DNA from: CAWBFD01 sp963788115 | GTDB lineage: Bacteria > Actinomycetota > Thermoleophilia > Solirubrobacterales > 70-9 | Direction of reading: 5' to 3' | NCBI GenBank assembly: GCA_963788115.1 | Contig: CAWBFD010000004.1 | Coordinates: forward strand, 1,612,001 to 1,676,000 | Length of the DNA: 64,000 bases | Shown here: positions 24,764-32,693 of the stretch, in pieces | How positions within the stretch are numbered: the first letter of the stretch is position 1 | How the letters are laid out: every line of letters starts with the position of its first letter | The notes under the pieces: generated by a model | Databases searched by the model: none | What the model was told of the DNA's origin: nothing | The model's input: only the letters and a program-made list of their open reading frames with translations | Translations under genes and position numbers: made by a program

Positions 24764-26330
24764 CTAGCCGCAGTCGAACGAGCTCGGCAGGAGCTCGCGG
24801 TCGACCATCTCCGCCCGGATCTCGGTGCAGTGGTCGTCGCCGCCGTGCATGGCCTCGTCAGCCTCGACCAGCGCCCGGGCGGCCTGGCTGAAGCGGGCGT
24901 TCGACGGGAGCATGAAGTGCGAGGCGAGCACGACCCGATCCATGATGCTGCCGCTAGCGTCGTCGCCGAGGGCGCGCCGAAGCTCCCACAGCGCCGCTGA
25001 CCAGACCTCGCCGACGCAGTGGACGTCGCGCGTTCCGCTGATCGGGTCGCGACACGCGTCGAGGATCTGAGACTTGGTCGCCGGCGAGTCCGTGCGCCTG
25101 AGGCAGCTCGGCACCGAGGCGTAGGACGTCGCGTCCCACTCCATGACGCAGGGGTCGAACCTGGCGTGATGGCGTACCTGAGGCGTCTCGGCCGACATGG
25201 CCGCGGCCAGATAGTCGCCGAAGCCCTCGCCCATCGACGCAGCATGGAGCCCCCGGCCGAAGCCCTTGACCTGCGCGTCCTGGACCGCGTGGCCGTACTC
25301 GTGGATGATGATGTCCTGGTCCTCGCCGTCGTCGACGCCGCCGGTGCCGAGCTCGATCCGGTCACCGAACGACGTGTAGAACGAGTTGTCCTGACCGATC
25401 GCTCGCGGCATGCGGGCGTTCGCGATCACGGACTGGCTCTCTGCGTTGACGTGGTTGAAGCCGAGCCTCCGGAAGTAGCTCTGCGTCCGGTCGATGGCGT
25501 GGTAGGCCATCAGGGCCTCGAATGCGTTCTCGTGCCGCGTGACCCTGCTCCAGTTGCGTGAGCGCCGACAGACCCTCTTCCTCCGCTCGCCGAGCTTGGC
25601 GTCGACCCAGCGCCCGCGAAGGCACTTCTGCTCGCCCCTGATGTGCTTGAGCACCACACGGTCTCGCAGGGACTTCAGGCGCCGCGTGTCGCGATCGCTG
25701 TCCGGTCCGGGCTTGCCCTCGCGACGCCCGATCCTCGCGATCGGCGAGTAGCCGTCGTTGGCGACCACCGCGTTGGGCACGAACAGCTTGGCCCGTCCGC
25801 GGGCCCGCCGAAGCAGGTTGTAGGTGGCGAGCACCGCCACCGTCACTAGCGTCGATGAGGACCTCGAAGTCACCCAGCGGTCGCAGTGCCGGCACCGAGA
25901 CATCCCACGCGAGGGCCTCCGTTCCCCCGGGGACCAACACGAGACTCGCGCTAGGCGCCTCACGCAGGCGAAGCGCGTCGACCGACGCGGACGCGAGGCC
26001 GATCGCACGATCACCCGAGATCGTGGGCTCGTCGGGCGCGTCCACGCGAGCCTCGGTGTCGTCGACGACGAGGCTCGGCGGCGCGCCGACCGGGTCGGCG
26101 ACCACGGCGACCGAGGCGTCCACGGGCACGCCTCCGACCTCCTGCTCATAGCGATAGAGGGTGGCGCCGCCCGGCAGCGTGACGGTCTCGGCCAGCTCGA
26201 GCTCGGCACCGGGCGCGTCGGCCGCTCGCAGCTCCTCCTGCACCGTCTGCGGCGCCGCAGCGGCCTTGGCCGTGATCACGACGCACCCCACGAGCGCGAG
26301 CGAGGTGGCGCCCAAGACTCGCTTGATCAC
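24764..26330 (-). pseudogene. Secreted gluzincin metallopeptidase with FTP-like propeptide, one frameshift
   Basis: The frame beginning at 26330 has a signal peptide (MIKRVLGATSLALVGCVV...AKAAAA) and an FTP/PepSY-like propeptide up to LGDFEVLIDAS. It then breaks near 25835, where the second frame takes over at VLATYNLLRRARGRAKLFVPN. The catalytic part shows HEYGHAVQD (zinc motif HExxH) and EGFGDYLAAA with the third ligand Glu, as in M4/M36-like peptidases. Joined, the protein would be about 520 aa. One small indel accounts for the break. Whether it is real or a sequence error is open; it lies in the same frameshift-rich block as ftsK and the kinase. Confidence 0.82.
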
Positions 26331-26395
26331 CCGCTCACCCCGATCGCCCCGCTCACCCGAAGGAGGATAGCCTCGCCGCGCCCGCCCGCGACCAC

Positions 26396-28063
26396 CTAGA
26401 TCTCGACCACGACCGGCAACACCATCGGCCGCCGGCGCAGGCGCTCGTAGACGAAGGCGGCGATGTCGTCGTGGAGATCCTGCTGCAGGAGCAACGGCTC
26501 CCGCGCCCGATCCTCCGCCGCGTTCGCGAGCGAAGCCTCGACGACCCCGCGAAGCTCCTCGACCAGCCCGCTGGCCTCGGCGTCCTCGAGGAAGGGCACG
26601 CCACGAAATATGACCTCGGGGGGCGCCACCTGCGAGCCGTCATCCGAGGAGACGGTGGCGACAACGATGAAGACGCCGTCGGCGGAGAGCATGCGGCGAT
26701 CCCGAAGCGCGACGTCGTCGGGATCGCCGATGTCCACCCCATCGACGAAGATCATCCCGCCGCCCACATCCTCGCCGAAGCGCGCGGCGCCGTCGGCGAT
26801 CTCGAGCGCGAGCCCGTTGCGGCCCTTGAAGATGCGATCGGCCTCGATCCCCACCGCCTCCGCCAGCCTCGAGTGCAGCTCGATGCGCTTGTGATCGCCG
26901 TGGAAGGGGAACACAAACTGCGGCTTGGTCAGGTTGAGCATCAGCTTCAGCTCCTCCTGGGAGCCATGCCCGGAGACGTGGATCGGAGCGTCTGCGGCGG
27001 TCACGACCGTCGCCCCGATCTCGTAGATGCGGTCGATCGTCTCGTTCACCGACCGTTCGTTCCCGGGGATCGGGGTGGCGGAGAAGATCACCGTGTCGCC
27101 CGAACGAAGCTCCACGTCGGGGTGGTCGTGAAAGGCCATCCGGCGAAGCGCTGAGAGCGGTTCGCCTTGGCTACCGGTTGAGATCGCGACCACCTTGTGA
27201 TCGGGGAAGTCCTCGATCTCCTTCGGTGAGATGAACAGCCCATGGGGGGCGCTGGCGATGCCCAGGTTCGCGGCGATGTTGAAGTTCTTGCGCATCGAGC
27301 GCCCGACGAGGGCGACCCGCCGGTCGAGCTCGGCGGCGGCCTCGATCACCTGCTGTACCCGGTGGACGTTTGAGGCGAAGCAGGTGACGATGAGCCGCCC
27401 CCGGGACCGGGAGAACAGGTCCAGCAGCGCCGGGCCCACACTCGCCTCGGACAGCACGACCCCGGGGCGGTCGGCATTGGTGGAGTCACCGCAGAGGCAC
27501 AGCACCCCCTCGGTCCCGAGCGCCGCCAGGCGCGCGATGTCCGCAGGGCGCCCATCGATCGGGGTCTGGTCGAAGCGGTAGTCCCCCGTGATCAGGACCG
27601 CGCCGAGGTCCGTGTGGAGGGCGACCGCGCGGGCGTCCGGGATCGAATGCGACATGTGGACCGTCTCGATCTCGAACGGGCCGGCGTCGACCCGCTCGCC
27701 CGCGTCGACCACGGTCAGCGGCGCGTCGCGGATGCGGTGCTCCTCGAGCTTCGAGCGCACCAGGCCGATGGTCAGGGCCCCGCCGTAGATTGCCCTCGGC
27801 ATCCCGATCTCGCGCAGCACGTAGGGCAGGGCGCCCACGTGGTCCTCGTGTCCGTGCGTGAGCACGATCGCCTCGATCTCCGCGCCGCGCTCGCGAAGGG
27901 ACCAGAAATCGGGCAGGACGAGGTCGATCCCGAGCATCTCGGCAGTGGGGAACATGAGCCCGGCATCGACGATCACCATCCGGCCGTCGCGCTCGACGAC
28001 GGTCATGTTCTTGCCGATCTCCCCGAGACCGCCCAGGGGGAGGATGCGGAGCCCTGGGCTCAA
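26396..28063 (-). CDS. rnj: Ribonuclease J
   Basis: RNase J combines 5'-3' exonuclease and endonuclease activity in mRNA decay and rRNA maturation. The metallo-beta-lactamase motif LTHGHEDHVGALPY, the beta-CASP region (GDSTNADRPG, then VALVGRSM, then ISTGSQGEPLSALRRMA) and the HVSGHGSQEEL motif are all present. The C-terminal domain is complete (555 aa). It overlaps dapA by 4 bp, the same dapA-rnj pairing as in mycobacteria. With RNase Y, PNPase and RNase Z this window holds much of the RNA-decay machinery. Confidence 0.96.
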   Translation of the reverse strand: MSPGLRILPLGGLGEIGKNMTVVERDGRMVIVDAGLMFPTAEMLGIDLVLPDFWSLRERGAEIEAIVLTHGHEDHVGALPYVLREIGMPRAIYGGALTIGLVRSKLEEHRIRDAPLTVVDAGERVDAGPFEIETVHMSHSIPDARAVALHTDLGAVLITGDYRFDQTPIDGRPADIARLAALGTEGVLCLCGDSTNADRPGVVLSEASVGPALLDLFSRSRGRLIVTCFASNVHRVQQVIEAAAELDRRVALVGRSMRKNFNIAANLGIASAPHGLFISPKEIEDFPDHKVVAISTGSQGEPLSALRRMAFHDHPDVELRSGDTVIFSATPIPGNERSVNETIDRIYEIGATVVTAADAPIHVSGHGSQEELKLMLNLTKPQFVFPFHGDHKRIELHSRLAEAVGIEADRIFKGRNGLALEIADGAARFGEDVGGGMIFVDGVDIGDPDDVALRDRRMLSADGVFIVVATVSSDDGSQVAPPEVIFRGVPFLEDAEASGLVEELRGVVEASLANAAEDRAREPLLLQQDLHDDIAAFVYERLRRRPMVLPVVVEI

Positions 28064-28944
28064 CCGGCTCTGCCGGCGACGAGGAGACCGTGGCGCTCGA
28101 GCGCCGCGCGGACCGCCGCCCGCTCGTCCTCGCTGGCGGGGACCATCGGCAGGCGCAGGTGACCGTCGATCAAGCCGAGCATCTCCAGGGCCGCCTTCAC
28201 CGGGATCGGGTTGCTGGTCACGGTGGTCGCCTCGTAGATCGGCCGAAGGCGGGCCTCGATCTCGCGGGCGCGGGCCTTCTCGCCTGCCCGGTGAGCCTCG
28301 TAGATCGCCCGCATCTCGTCGCCGACCAGGTGCGAGCTGACCAGCACCCCCCCGGTTCCACCCAGCTCGAGCGTGCGCAGGAAGACGTCGTCGTTGCCTG
28401 CGAGCACGTCGAGGCCGTCGATTGGGCCCACCTCGTCGTCGTTGGCCTGCTTCACCGCGACGACGTTGCCGATTTCATGGGCGAGCTCGGCCATGAACTC
28501 GGGCGGGAGGTTGATGACGCTGCGTGACGGGATGTTGTAGAGGACGACGGGGGTCTCACCCGCGGCGGCGGCGACCGCCTCGAAATGGGCGCGCAGGCCC
28601 GCGCGGTTTGGCCTGTTGTAGTAAGGGGTGACCACGATCACGGCGTCGACTCCAACCTCGGAGGCGGCCCTCGTCAGCTCGACCGAGCGCCGGGTGTCGT
28701 TGGAGCCGGTGCCCGCGATCACCAGTGCCCGATCCCCGACCTCGTCGGCCACCGCACGGAACAGACCGAGCTTCTCTTGATCGGAAAGGGTCGCCGACTC
28801 CCCGGTGCTGCCGGCGAGGACGAAGCCCTGTGAGCCATGCTCGACCAGGTGCGACGCCAGCCGCCGAGCGGCATCGACGTCGACCGACCCGTCCTCGGCA
28901 AAGGGGGTGACCATCGCAGTGATCACGCCGGAGATAGCGGTCAT
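28060..28944 (-). CDS. dapA: 4-hydroxy-tetrahydrodipicolinate synthase
   Basis: DapA condenses pyruvate with aspartate semialdehyde, the first committed step to diaminopimelate and lysine. Typical segments are ITAMVTPFAEDGSVD, GSTGESATLSDQEK, the Tyr/Gly region VVTPYYNRPNRAGL, YNIPSRS and the Schiff-base lysine in AVKQAN. The length, 294 aa, is normal. It overlaps RNase J by 4 bp and is followed upstream by an amidase and dapB on the same strand. Confidence 0.96.
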   Translation of the reverse strand: MTAISGVITAMVTPFAEDGSVDVDAARRLASHLVEHGSQGFVLAGSTGESATLSDQEKLGLFRAVADEVGDRALVIAGTGSNDTRRSVELTRAASEVGVDAVIVVTPYYNRPNRAGLRAHFEAVAAAAGETPVVLYNIPSRSVINLPPEFMAELAHEIGNVVAVKQANDDEVGPIDGLDVLAGNDDVFLRTLELGGTGGVLVSSHLVGDEMRAIYEAHRAGEKARAREIEARLRPIYEATTVTSNPIPVKAALEMLGLIDGHLRLPMVPASEDERAAVRAALERHGLLVAGRAG

Positions 28945-28992
28945 CCGGTCCTAGTATCGCGCAGGGTGCGGTCGGGTGTATCGGGTTGCAAC

Positions 28993-30489
28993 TCAGCCGG
29001 GCGACGCCACGCGGGCGCTCGCAAACACCGGTGGGCGCCGATCCGCCCAGGGCCGCGCCCGTTCGAGCTGCGCCGCAACCCGGATCAACAGGTCCTCGCG
29101 ACCGTAGGGAGCCACGAGCTGCACTCCGATGGGGAGGCCGGCCTCGTCCCAGTGCAGCGGGAGCGAGATGCCGGGTTGGCCGGTGACGTTGAAGAGCGCC
29201 GCGAACGCGACCGTGAGCCGCGCGCGATGGATCGGCGCCATCGGGTCCGGGCCCGAGTCGTCGAAGCTGCCGAGCGGCGGGGGCGGCTCGCCCAGCGTCG
29301 GGGTCAGGAGCAGATCGAACCCGGAGTCGAACCAGGCGGCGATCATGCGGGTGAGCAGCTGGTGCGTGGCGACCGCATCCAGGTACTGCGCCGCGCTGAC
29401 TCCGTTGCCGCCCTCGGCGAGGGCCCACGTCAACGGCTCGACATCGTCGGGGCCGATCTCGCGGCCGAGGACCATTCCCAGGCGCATCAGCGCCGTGGCC
29501 TGACCGGCCATCCATCGGTTCAGGAAGGTCTGGACGAGCTCGAAGCTGTCGAGGCCGCCTGGCGCCGCCTCCTCCACTCCATGGCCCAGCGACTCGAGCA
29601 GTCGGGCCACATCCTCGGCTGCGCTCACCACCTCGGGGGTCGCCTCGACGTCGGTCAGCGACGTCGTTGTCACGCCGATGCGGAGCGAGCCCGGATCGGC
29701 GCTCAGCTCCTCGACGAACGGGCGCTCGGGCGGGGGCGCGACGTAGGGGTCGCCCGGCGCGGGCCCGCACACGGCGTCGAGGATCGCCGCCGTATCGCGC
29801 ACGGATCGGCTCACCGCCAGCTCGGCGGTCATCCCCGACATCAGGTCCCCGATCAGCGGCCCCTCCGAAATCCGCTGGCGGGTTGGCTTCAGCCCGACCA
29901 GCCCGCAAGCGCTCGCCGGGATCCGGATCGAGCCGCCCCCGTCGTTGGCGTGGGCGATCGGGACCATTCCAGAGGCCACGGCGGCGGCGGAGCCGCCACT
30001 CGATCCGCCAGTCGAGCGCGAGGTATCCCAAGGATTGCGAGTCGCGCCGTACGCGTTGGGCTCGGTCGTCGGCAGGATCCCGAGCTCGGGCGTGTTCGTC
30101 TTCCCGATGGTCACCAACCCGGCTTGGCGGAACCGCTGCGCGAGATAGGTGTCGACCGGCGCGCGGAAGTCGGCCTCCTTCAATACCCGCATGCCCATGT
30201 GAAGCGGCTGCCCCGCGAATGCCGCTCCGAGGTCCTTGAGCACGAATGGGACGCCCTTGAACGGGCCGTCGGGCAGCGCATTCGAAGCCGCTTCCCGAGC
30301 TTCGTCGAACAGAGGATGGATCACCGCGTTCAGCGTCGGGTTGAGCTCCTCGACGCGGGCGATCGCGGCCCCGACCAGCTCCGGCGTGCTCACCTCTCCC
30401 CGCGCGACCAGCTCCGCCTGAGCGGTGGCGTCCAGCCCCGCGAGCTCCTCTGTCCCCTCCATAGACGGCGCTGACTCTAGATGATTCAT
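28993..30489 (-). CDS. Amidase (amidase-signature family)
   Basis: The Ser-Ser-Lys catalytic triad of the amidase-signature family is readable: Lys in FVLKDLGAA, the Gly/Ser-rich motif STGGSSGGSAAAVASG, and the nucleophile Ser in DGGGSIRIPAS. The 498-aa protein resembles stand-alone amidases such as 6-aminohexanoate-cyclic-dimer hydrolases rather than GatA, since no gatB/gatC is near. ATG at 30489 or ATG at 30462 (MEGTEELAGL) may be the start. Its placement between dapB and dapA is unusual and its substrate is unknown. Confidence 0.88.
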   Translation of the reverse strand: MNHLESAPSMEGTEELAGLDATAQAELVARGEVSTPELVGAAIARVEELNPTLNAVIHPLFDEAREAASNALPDGPFKGVPFVLKDLGAAFAGQPLHMGMRVLKEADFRAPVDTYLAQRFRQAGLVTIGKTNTPELGILPTTEPNAYGATRNPWDTSRSTGGSSGGSAAAVASGMVPIAHANDGGGSIRIPASACGLVGLKPTRQRISEGPLIGDLMSGMTAELAVSRSVRDTAAILDAVCGPAPGDPYVAPPPERPFVEELSADPGSLRIGVTTTSLTDVEATPEVVSAAEDVARLLESLGHGVEEAAPGGLDSFELVQTFLNRWMAGQATALMRLGMVLGREIGPDDVEPLTWALAEGGNGVSAAQYLDAVATHQLLTRMIAAWFDSGFDLLLTPTLGEPPPPLGSFDDSGPDPMAPIHRARLTVAFAALFNVTGQPGISLPLHWDEAGLPIGVQLVAPYGREDLLIRVAAQLERARPWADRRPPVFASARVASPG

Positions 30490-30531
30490 TCCGTCCTATG
30501 TATCTGCGCCAGCCCCGTCCCAGCTCGGGGC

Positions 30532-30570
30532 GAGGCGGATCGAGGGTGGTATATGCCCAGGATCCGCCTC
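30532..30570. promoter_or_regulatory. 10-bp perfect inverted repeat upstream of the amidase
   Basis: GAGGCGGATC and GATCCGCCTC are separated by 19 bp whose centre, GGTATATGCC, is AT-rich for this genome. It lies 43 bp upstream of the amidase start and 22 bp after the dapB stop. Either a dyad operator or a transcript hairpin would fit. Confidence 0.4.
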
Positions 30571-30592
30571 ACCGCCGCCGCGGCCGGCGCAC

Positions 30593-31267
30593 TCACAGCA
30601 ACGCTTCGAGGCCGACGGTGAACGGCTGCGGCAGCGAGGCGACGCGCCGCACCGCAAGCAGGACGCCCGGCATGAACGAGCTGCGGTCGGTGGAGTCGTG
30701 GCGGATCGAGAGCGTCTGACCCTCGCCGCCGAAGATCACCTCCTGGTGCGCCACCAAGCCGGGCAGACGCACCGAATGGATCGGCTGGTGCACGTTGCCC
30801 CCCGCATCGGCGACCAGCTCGGCGGTCCGCTTCGCCGTGCCCGACGGCGCGTCGAGCTTGTGCTCGTCGTGGAGCTCGATGACCTCACACTCGGACAGGT
30901 GCTCGGCGGCGCGCTGCGCGAACTGCATCATCAGCACGGCGCCGACGGCGAAGTTTGGAGCGACGAACGCGTTCGCGCCGTCACGCCGCTCCGCCTCGAC
31001 CGTCGCGCGCAGCGCCTCCAGGTCGAAGCCGGTCGTGCCGACGACGGCGTGCACCCCGGAGGCGACTGACTCACGCACGTTCCCCGGGGCAGTGTCGGGC
31101 GTCGAGAAGTCGACCATGACGTCGGCGGCGCCGAGCACCTCCTCGAGGGCGAGCTCGAGCGACGGATCGGCGCGGCCCGCGAGCTCCATGTCGTCCGCGG
31201 CCTCGACCGCCTGACACACCGTGGCGCCCATGCGGCCCGCGGCGCCACTCACCACGACGCGGATCAC
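30593..31267 (-). CDS. dapB: 4-hydroxy-tetrahydrodipicolinate reductase
   Basis: DapB reduces the DapA product to tetrahydrodipicolinate. The nucleotide-binding motif GAAGRMGATV opens the protein, VVGTTGF follows, and the active-site segment is ELHDEHKLDAPSGTAKRTAE. In it the catalytic His and Lys are kept, while the second His of the usual HH pair is Asp. At 224 aa it is a compact form. The GTG start lies 4 bp from a 40-bp repeat that also occurs upstream of the cytidylyltransferase gene at 63414. Confidence 0.94.
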   Translation of the reverse strand: MIRVVVSGAAGRMGATVCQAVEAADDMELAGRADPSLELALEEVLGAADVMVDFSTPDTAPGNVRESVASGVHAVVGTTGFDLEALRATVEAERRDGANAFVAPNFAVGAVLMMQFAQRAAEHLSECEVIELHDEHKLDAPSGTAKRTAELVADAGGNVHQPIHSVRLPGLVAHQEVIFGGEGQTLSIRHDSTDRSSFMPGVLLAVRRVASLPQPFTVGLEALL

Positions 31268-31271
31268 GCTG

Positions 31272-31311
31272 AGCCCGCCCGGGCTAGGGACGAAGTCCCG
31301 GCTCGAGCGGC
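31272..31311. repeat. 40-bp dispersed repeat, copy 1 (upstream of dapB)
   Basis: The segment beginning AGCCCGCCCGGGCTAGGGAC matches 63430-63469 at 39 of 40 positions. Read on the minus strand it contains two successive hairpins, GGGAC/GTCCC and AGCCC/GGGCT. Both copies lie within 4-16 bp upstream of the start codon of a minus-strand gene, so they may sit in the 5' UTR. Confidence 0.75.
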
Positions 31312-31335
31312 TGGGAACGCCGCCACGACCGCGCC

Positions 31336-32667
31336 CTAACCCGGCGCCCCCGCAGGCGTAGCCGAGGAGGCGCCGGTGAGATTCTCGTGGACGGACTGCG
31401 TGGCACGGCGGAACAGCCCCTCGTCCGGCCCGATGCAGGCCGCCGAGAGCTGCGCCGGGTCGTACAGCTCGCGAGCGAGCTCGGCGAGGTCGTCGGCCGT
31501 GATCGCGTCGACCCGCCCGAGCAGCTCATCGACCGAGAGCAGGGGGACGTCGAACAGCAGCGACCTGGCGAGTCGAGACATGCGCGCCCCGGACGACTCC
31601 AGCGCCAGGACCATCCGTCCCTTGACATGCTCCCGAGCGCGGTCGAGCTCCTCGGGAGAGGCGCCGTCGTCGCGGAGCCGGCTCAGCTCGGCGCCGATCA
31701 CCTCACATGCCTCGGCCACGTTCTCCTCACGGGTGCCGACGTACATCGCCACCAGGCCGCTGTCCACGTACTGCTCCGTGTAGGAGCCGATCGCGTAGGC
31801 GAGGCCGCGCTTCTCGCGCACCTCCCGGAAGAGGCGCGACGACGTCGAGCCGCCGAAGATCGCGTCTAGCACTGCCAGGGCGAAGCGCCGGTCGTCGGCG
31901 CGGGAGATGCCCGGACCGCCGAAGCAGATGTGGTACTGCTCGGTGTCCTTGGCGTGAAAGCGAAAGCGGGGCGACCGCTGCGGCTCGGCTCCGTTGACCG
32001 TCGAGCGCGCTCCCGCATCAGGGGCCAGGCGGCGCCGGGCCAACTCGACGATGCGCGCATGCTCGAGGTGCCCGGCGGCGGCCACGACCAGGTTCGGCGC
32101 CGTGTAGCGGCCCGCGTGGTAACGGGCGATCTCGTCGACGGGGATCGAGGCGATGACGCCCGCCTCGCCGAGCACGCGGCGCCCGAGGGGATGCTCGCCG
32201 TAGATGGCCTCGGCGAGCACGTCGTGGACGCGGTCCTGCGGCTCGTCCTCATACATGGCGATCTCCTCGAGCACGACCTCGCGCTCGGAGTCAATCTCGT
32301 CCTCGGGAAGTGCCGGCGCCAGCAGCATCTCGGCCAGCAGGTCGAAGGCCTCCTCGGTGTGCTCGTCGAGGAAGCGCGCGTGCAGGTGGGTCGATTCCTT
32401 GCTGGTCGCCGCGTTCGTGGCAGCGCCCATTCCGTCGAACAGCTCCGAGATCTCGATCGCCGAATGGCGCTCGGTTCCCTTGAACAGCAGGTGCTCGAGA
32501 AAGTGGGAGACGCCGGCCTCCCCAGGCGCCTCGTCGCGCGAGCCGGTTCGCACCCAGAGCCCGAGCGCGACCGAGCGCACCGACGGCATCTCCTCGGTGA
32601 TCACGCGGAGGCCGTCGAGCTCAGTGAGCTCGACGGCCTCCGGAAGCGTCCCGGATTCAGCCGCCAT
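31336..32667 (-). CDS. M16-family zinc metallopeptidase
   Basis: The inverted zinc motif HFLEH (HxxEH) is near residue 54, followed about 76 residues on by the distal Glu region REVVLEEIAMYEDEP. The second, non-catalytic half begins about residue 220, giving 443 aa in all, as in mycobacterial PepR and Bacillus YmxG. It follows pnp by 26 bp, the conserved actinobacterial order pnp-peptidase-dapB. The physiological substrate is not established. Confidence 0.94.
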   Translation of the reverse strand: MAAESGTLPEAVELTELDGLRVITEEMPSVRSVALGLWVRTGSRDEAPGEAGVSHFLEHLLFKGTERHSAIEISELFDGMGAATNAATSKESTHLHARFLDEHTEEAFDLLAEMLLAPALPEDEIDSEREVVLEEIAMYEDEPQDRVHDVLAEAIYGEHPLGRRVLGEAGVIASIPVDEIARYHAGRYTAPNLVVAAAGHLEHARIVELARRRLAPDAGARSTVNGAEPQRSPRFRFHAKDTEQYHICFGGPGISRADDRRFALAVLDAIFGGSTSSRLFREVREKRGLAYAIGSYTEQYVDSGLVAMYVGTREENVAEACEVIGAELSRLRDDGASPEELDRAREHVKGRMVLALESSGARMSRLARSLLFDVPLLSVDELLGRVDAITADDLAELARELYDPAQLSAACIGPDEGLFRRATQSVHENLTGASSATPAGAPG

Positions 32668-32693
32668 TACGCGTGCGGGCCGCGCTCACTCGC

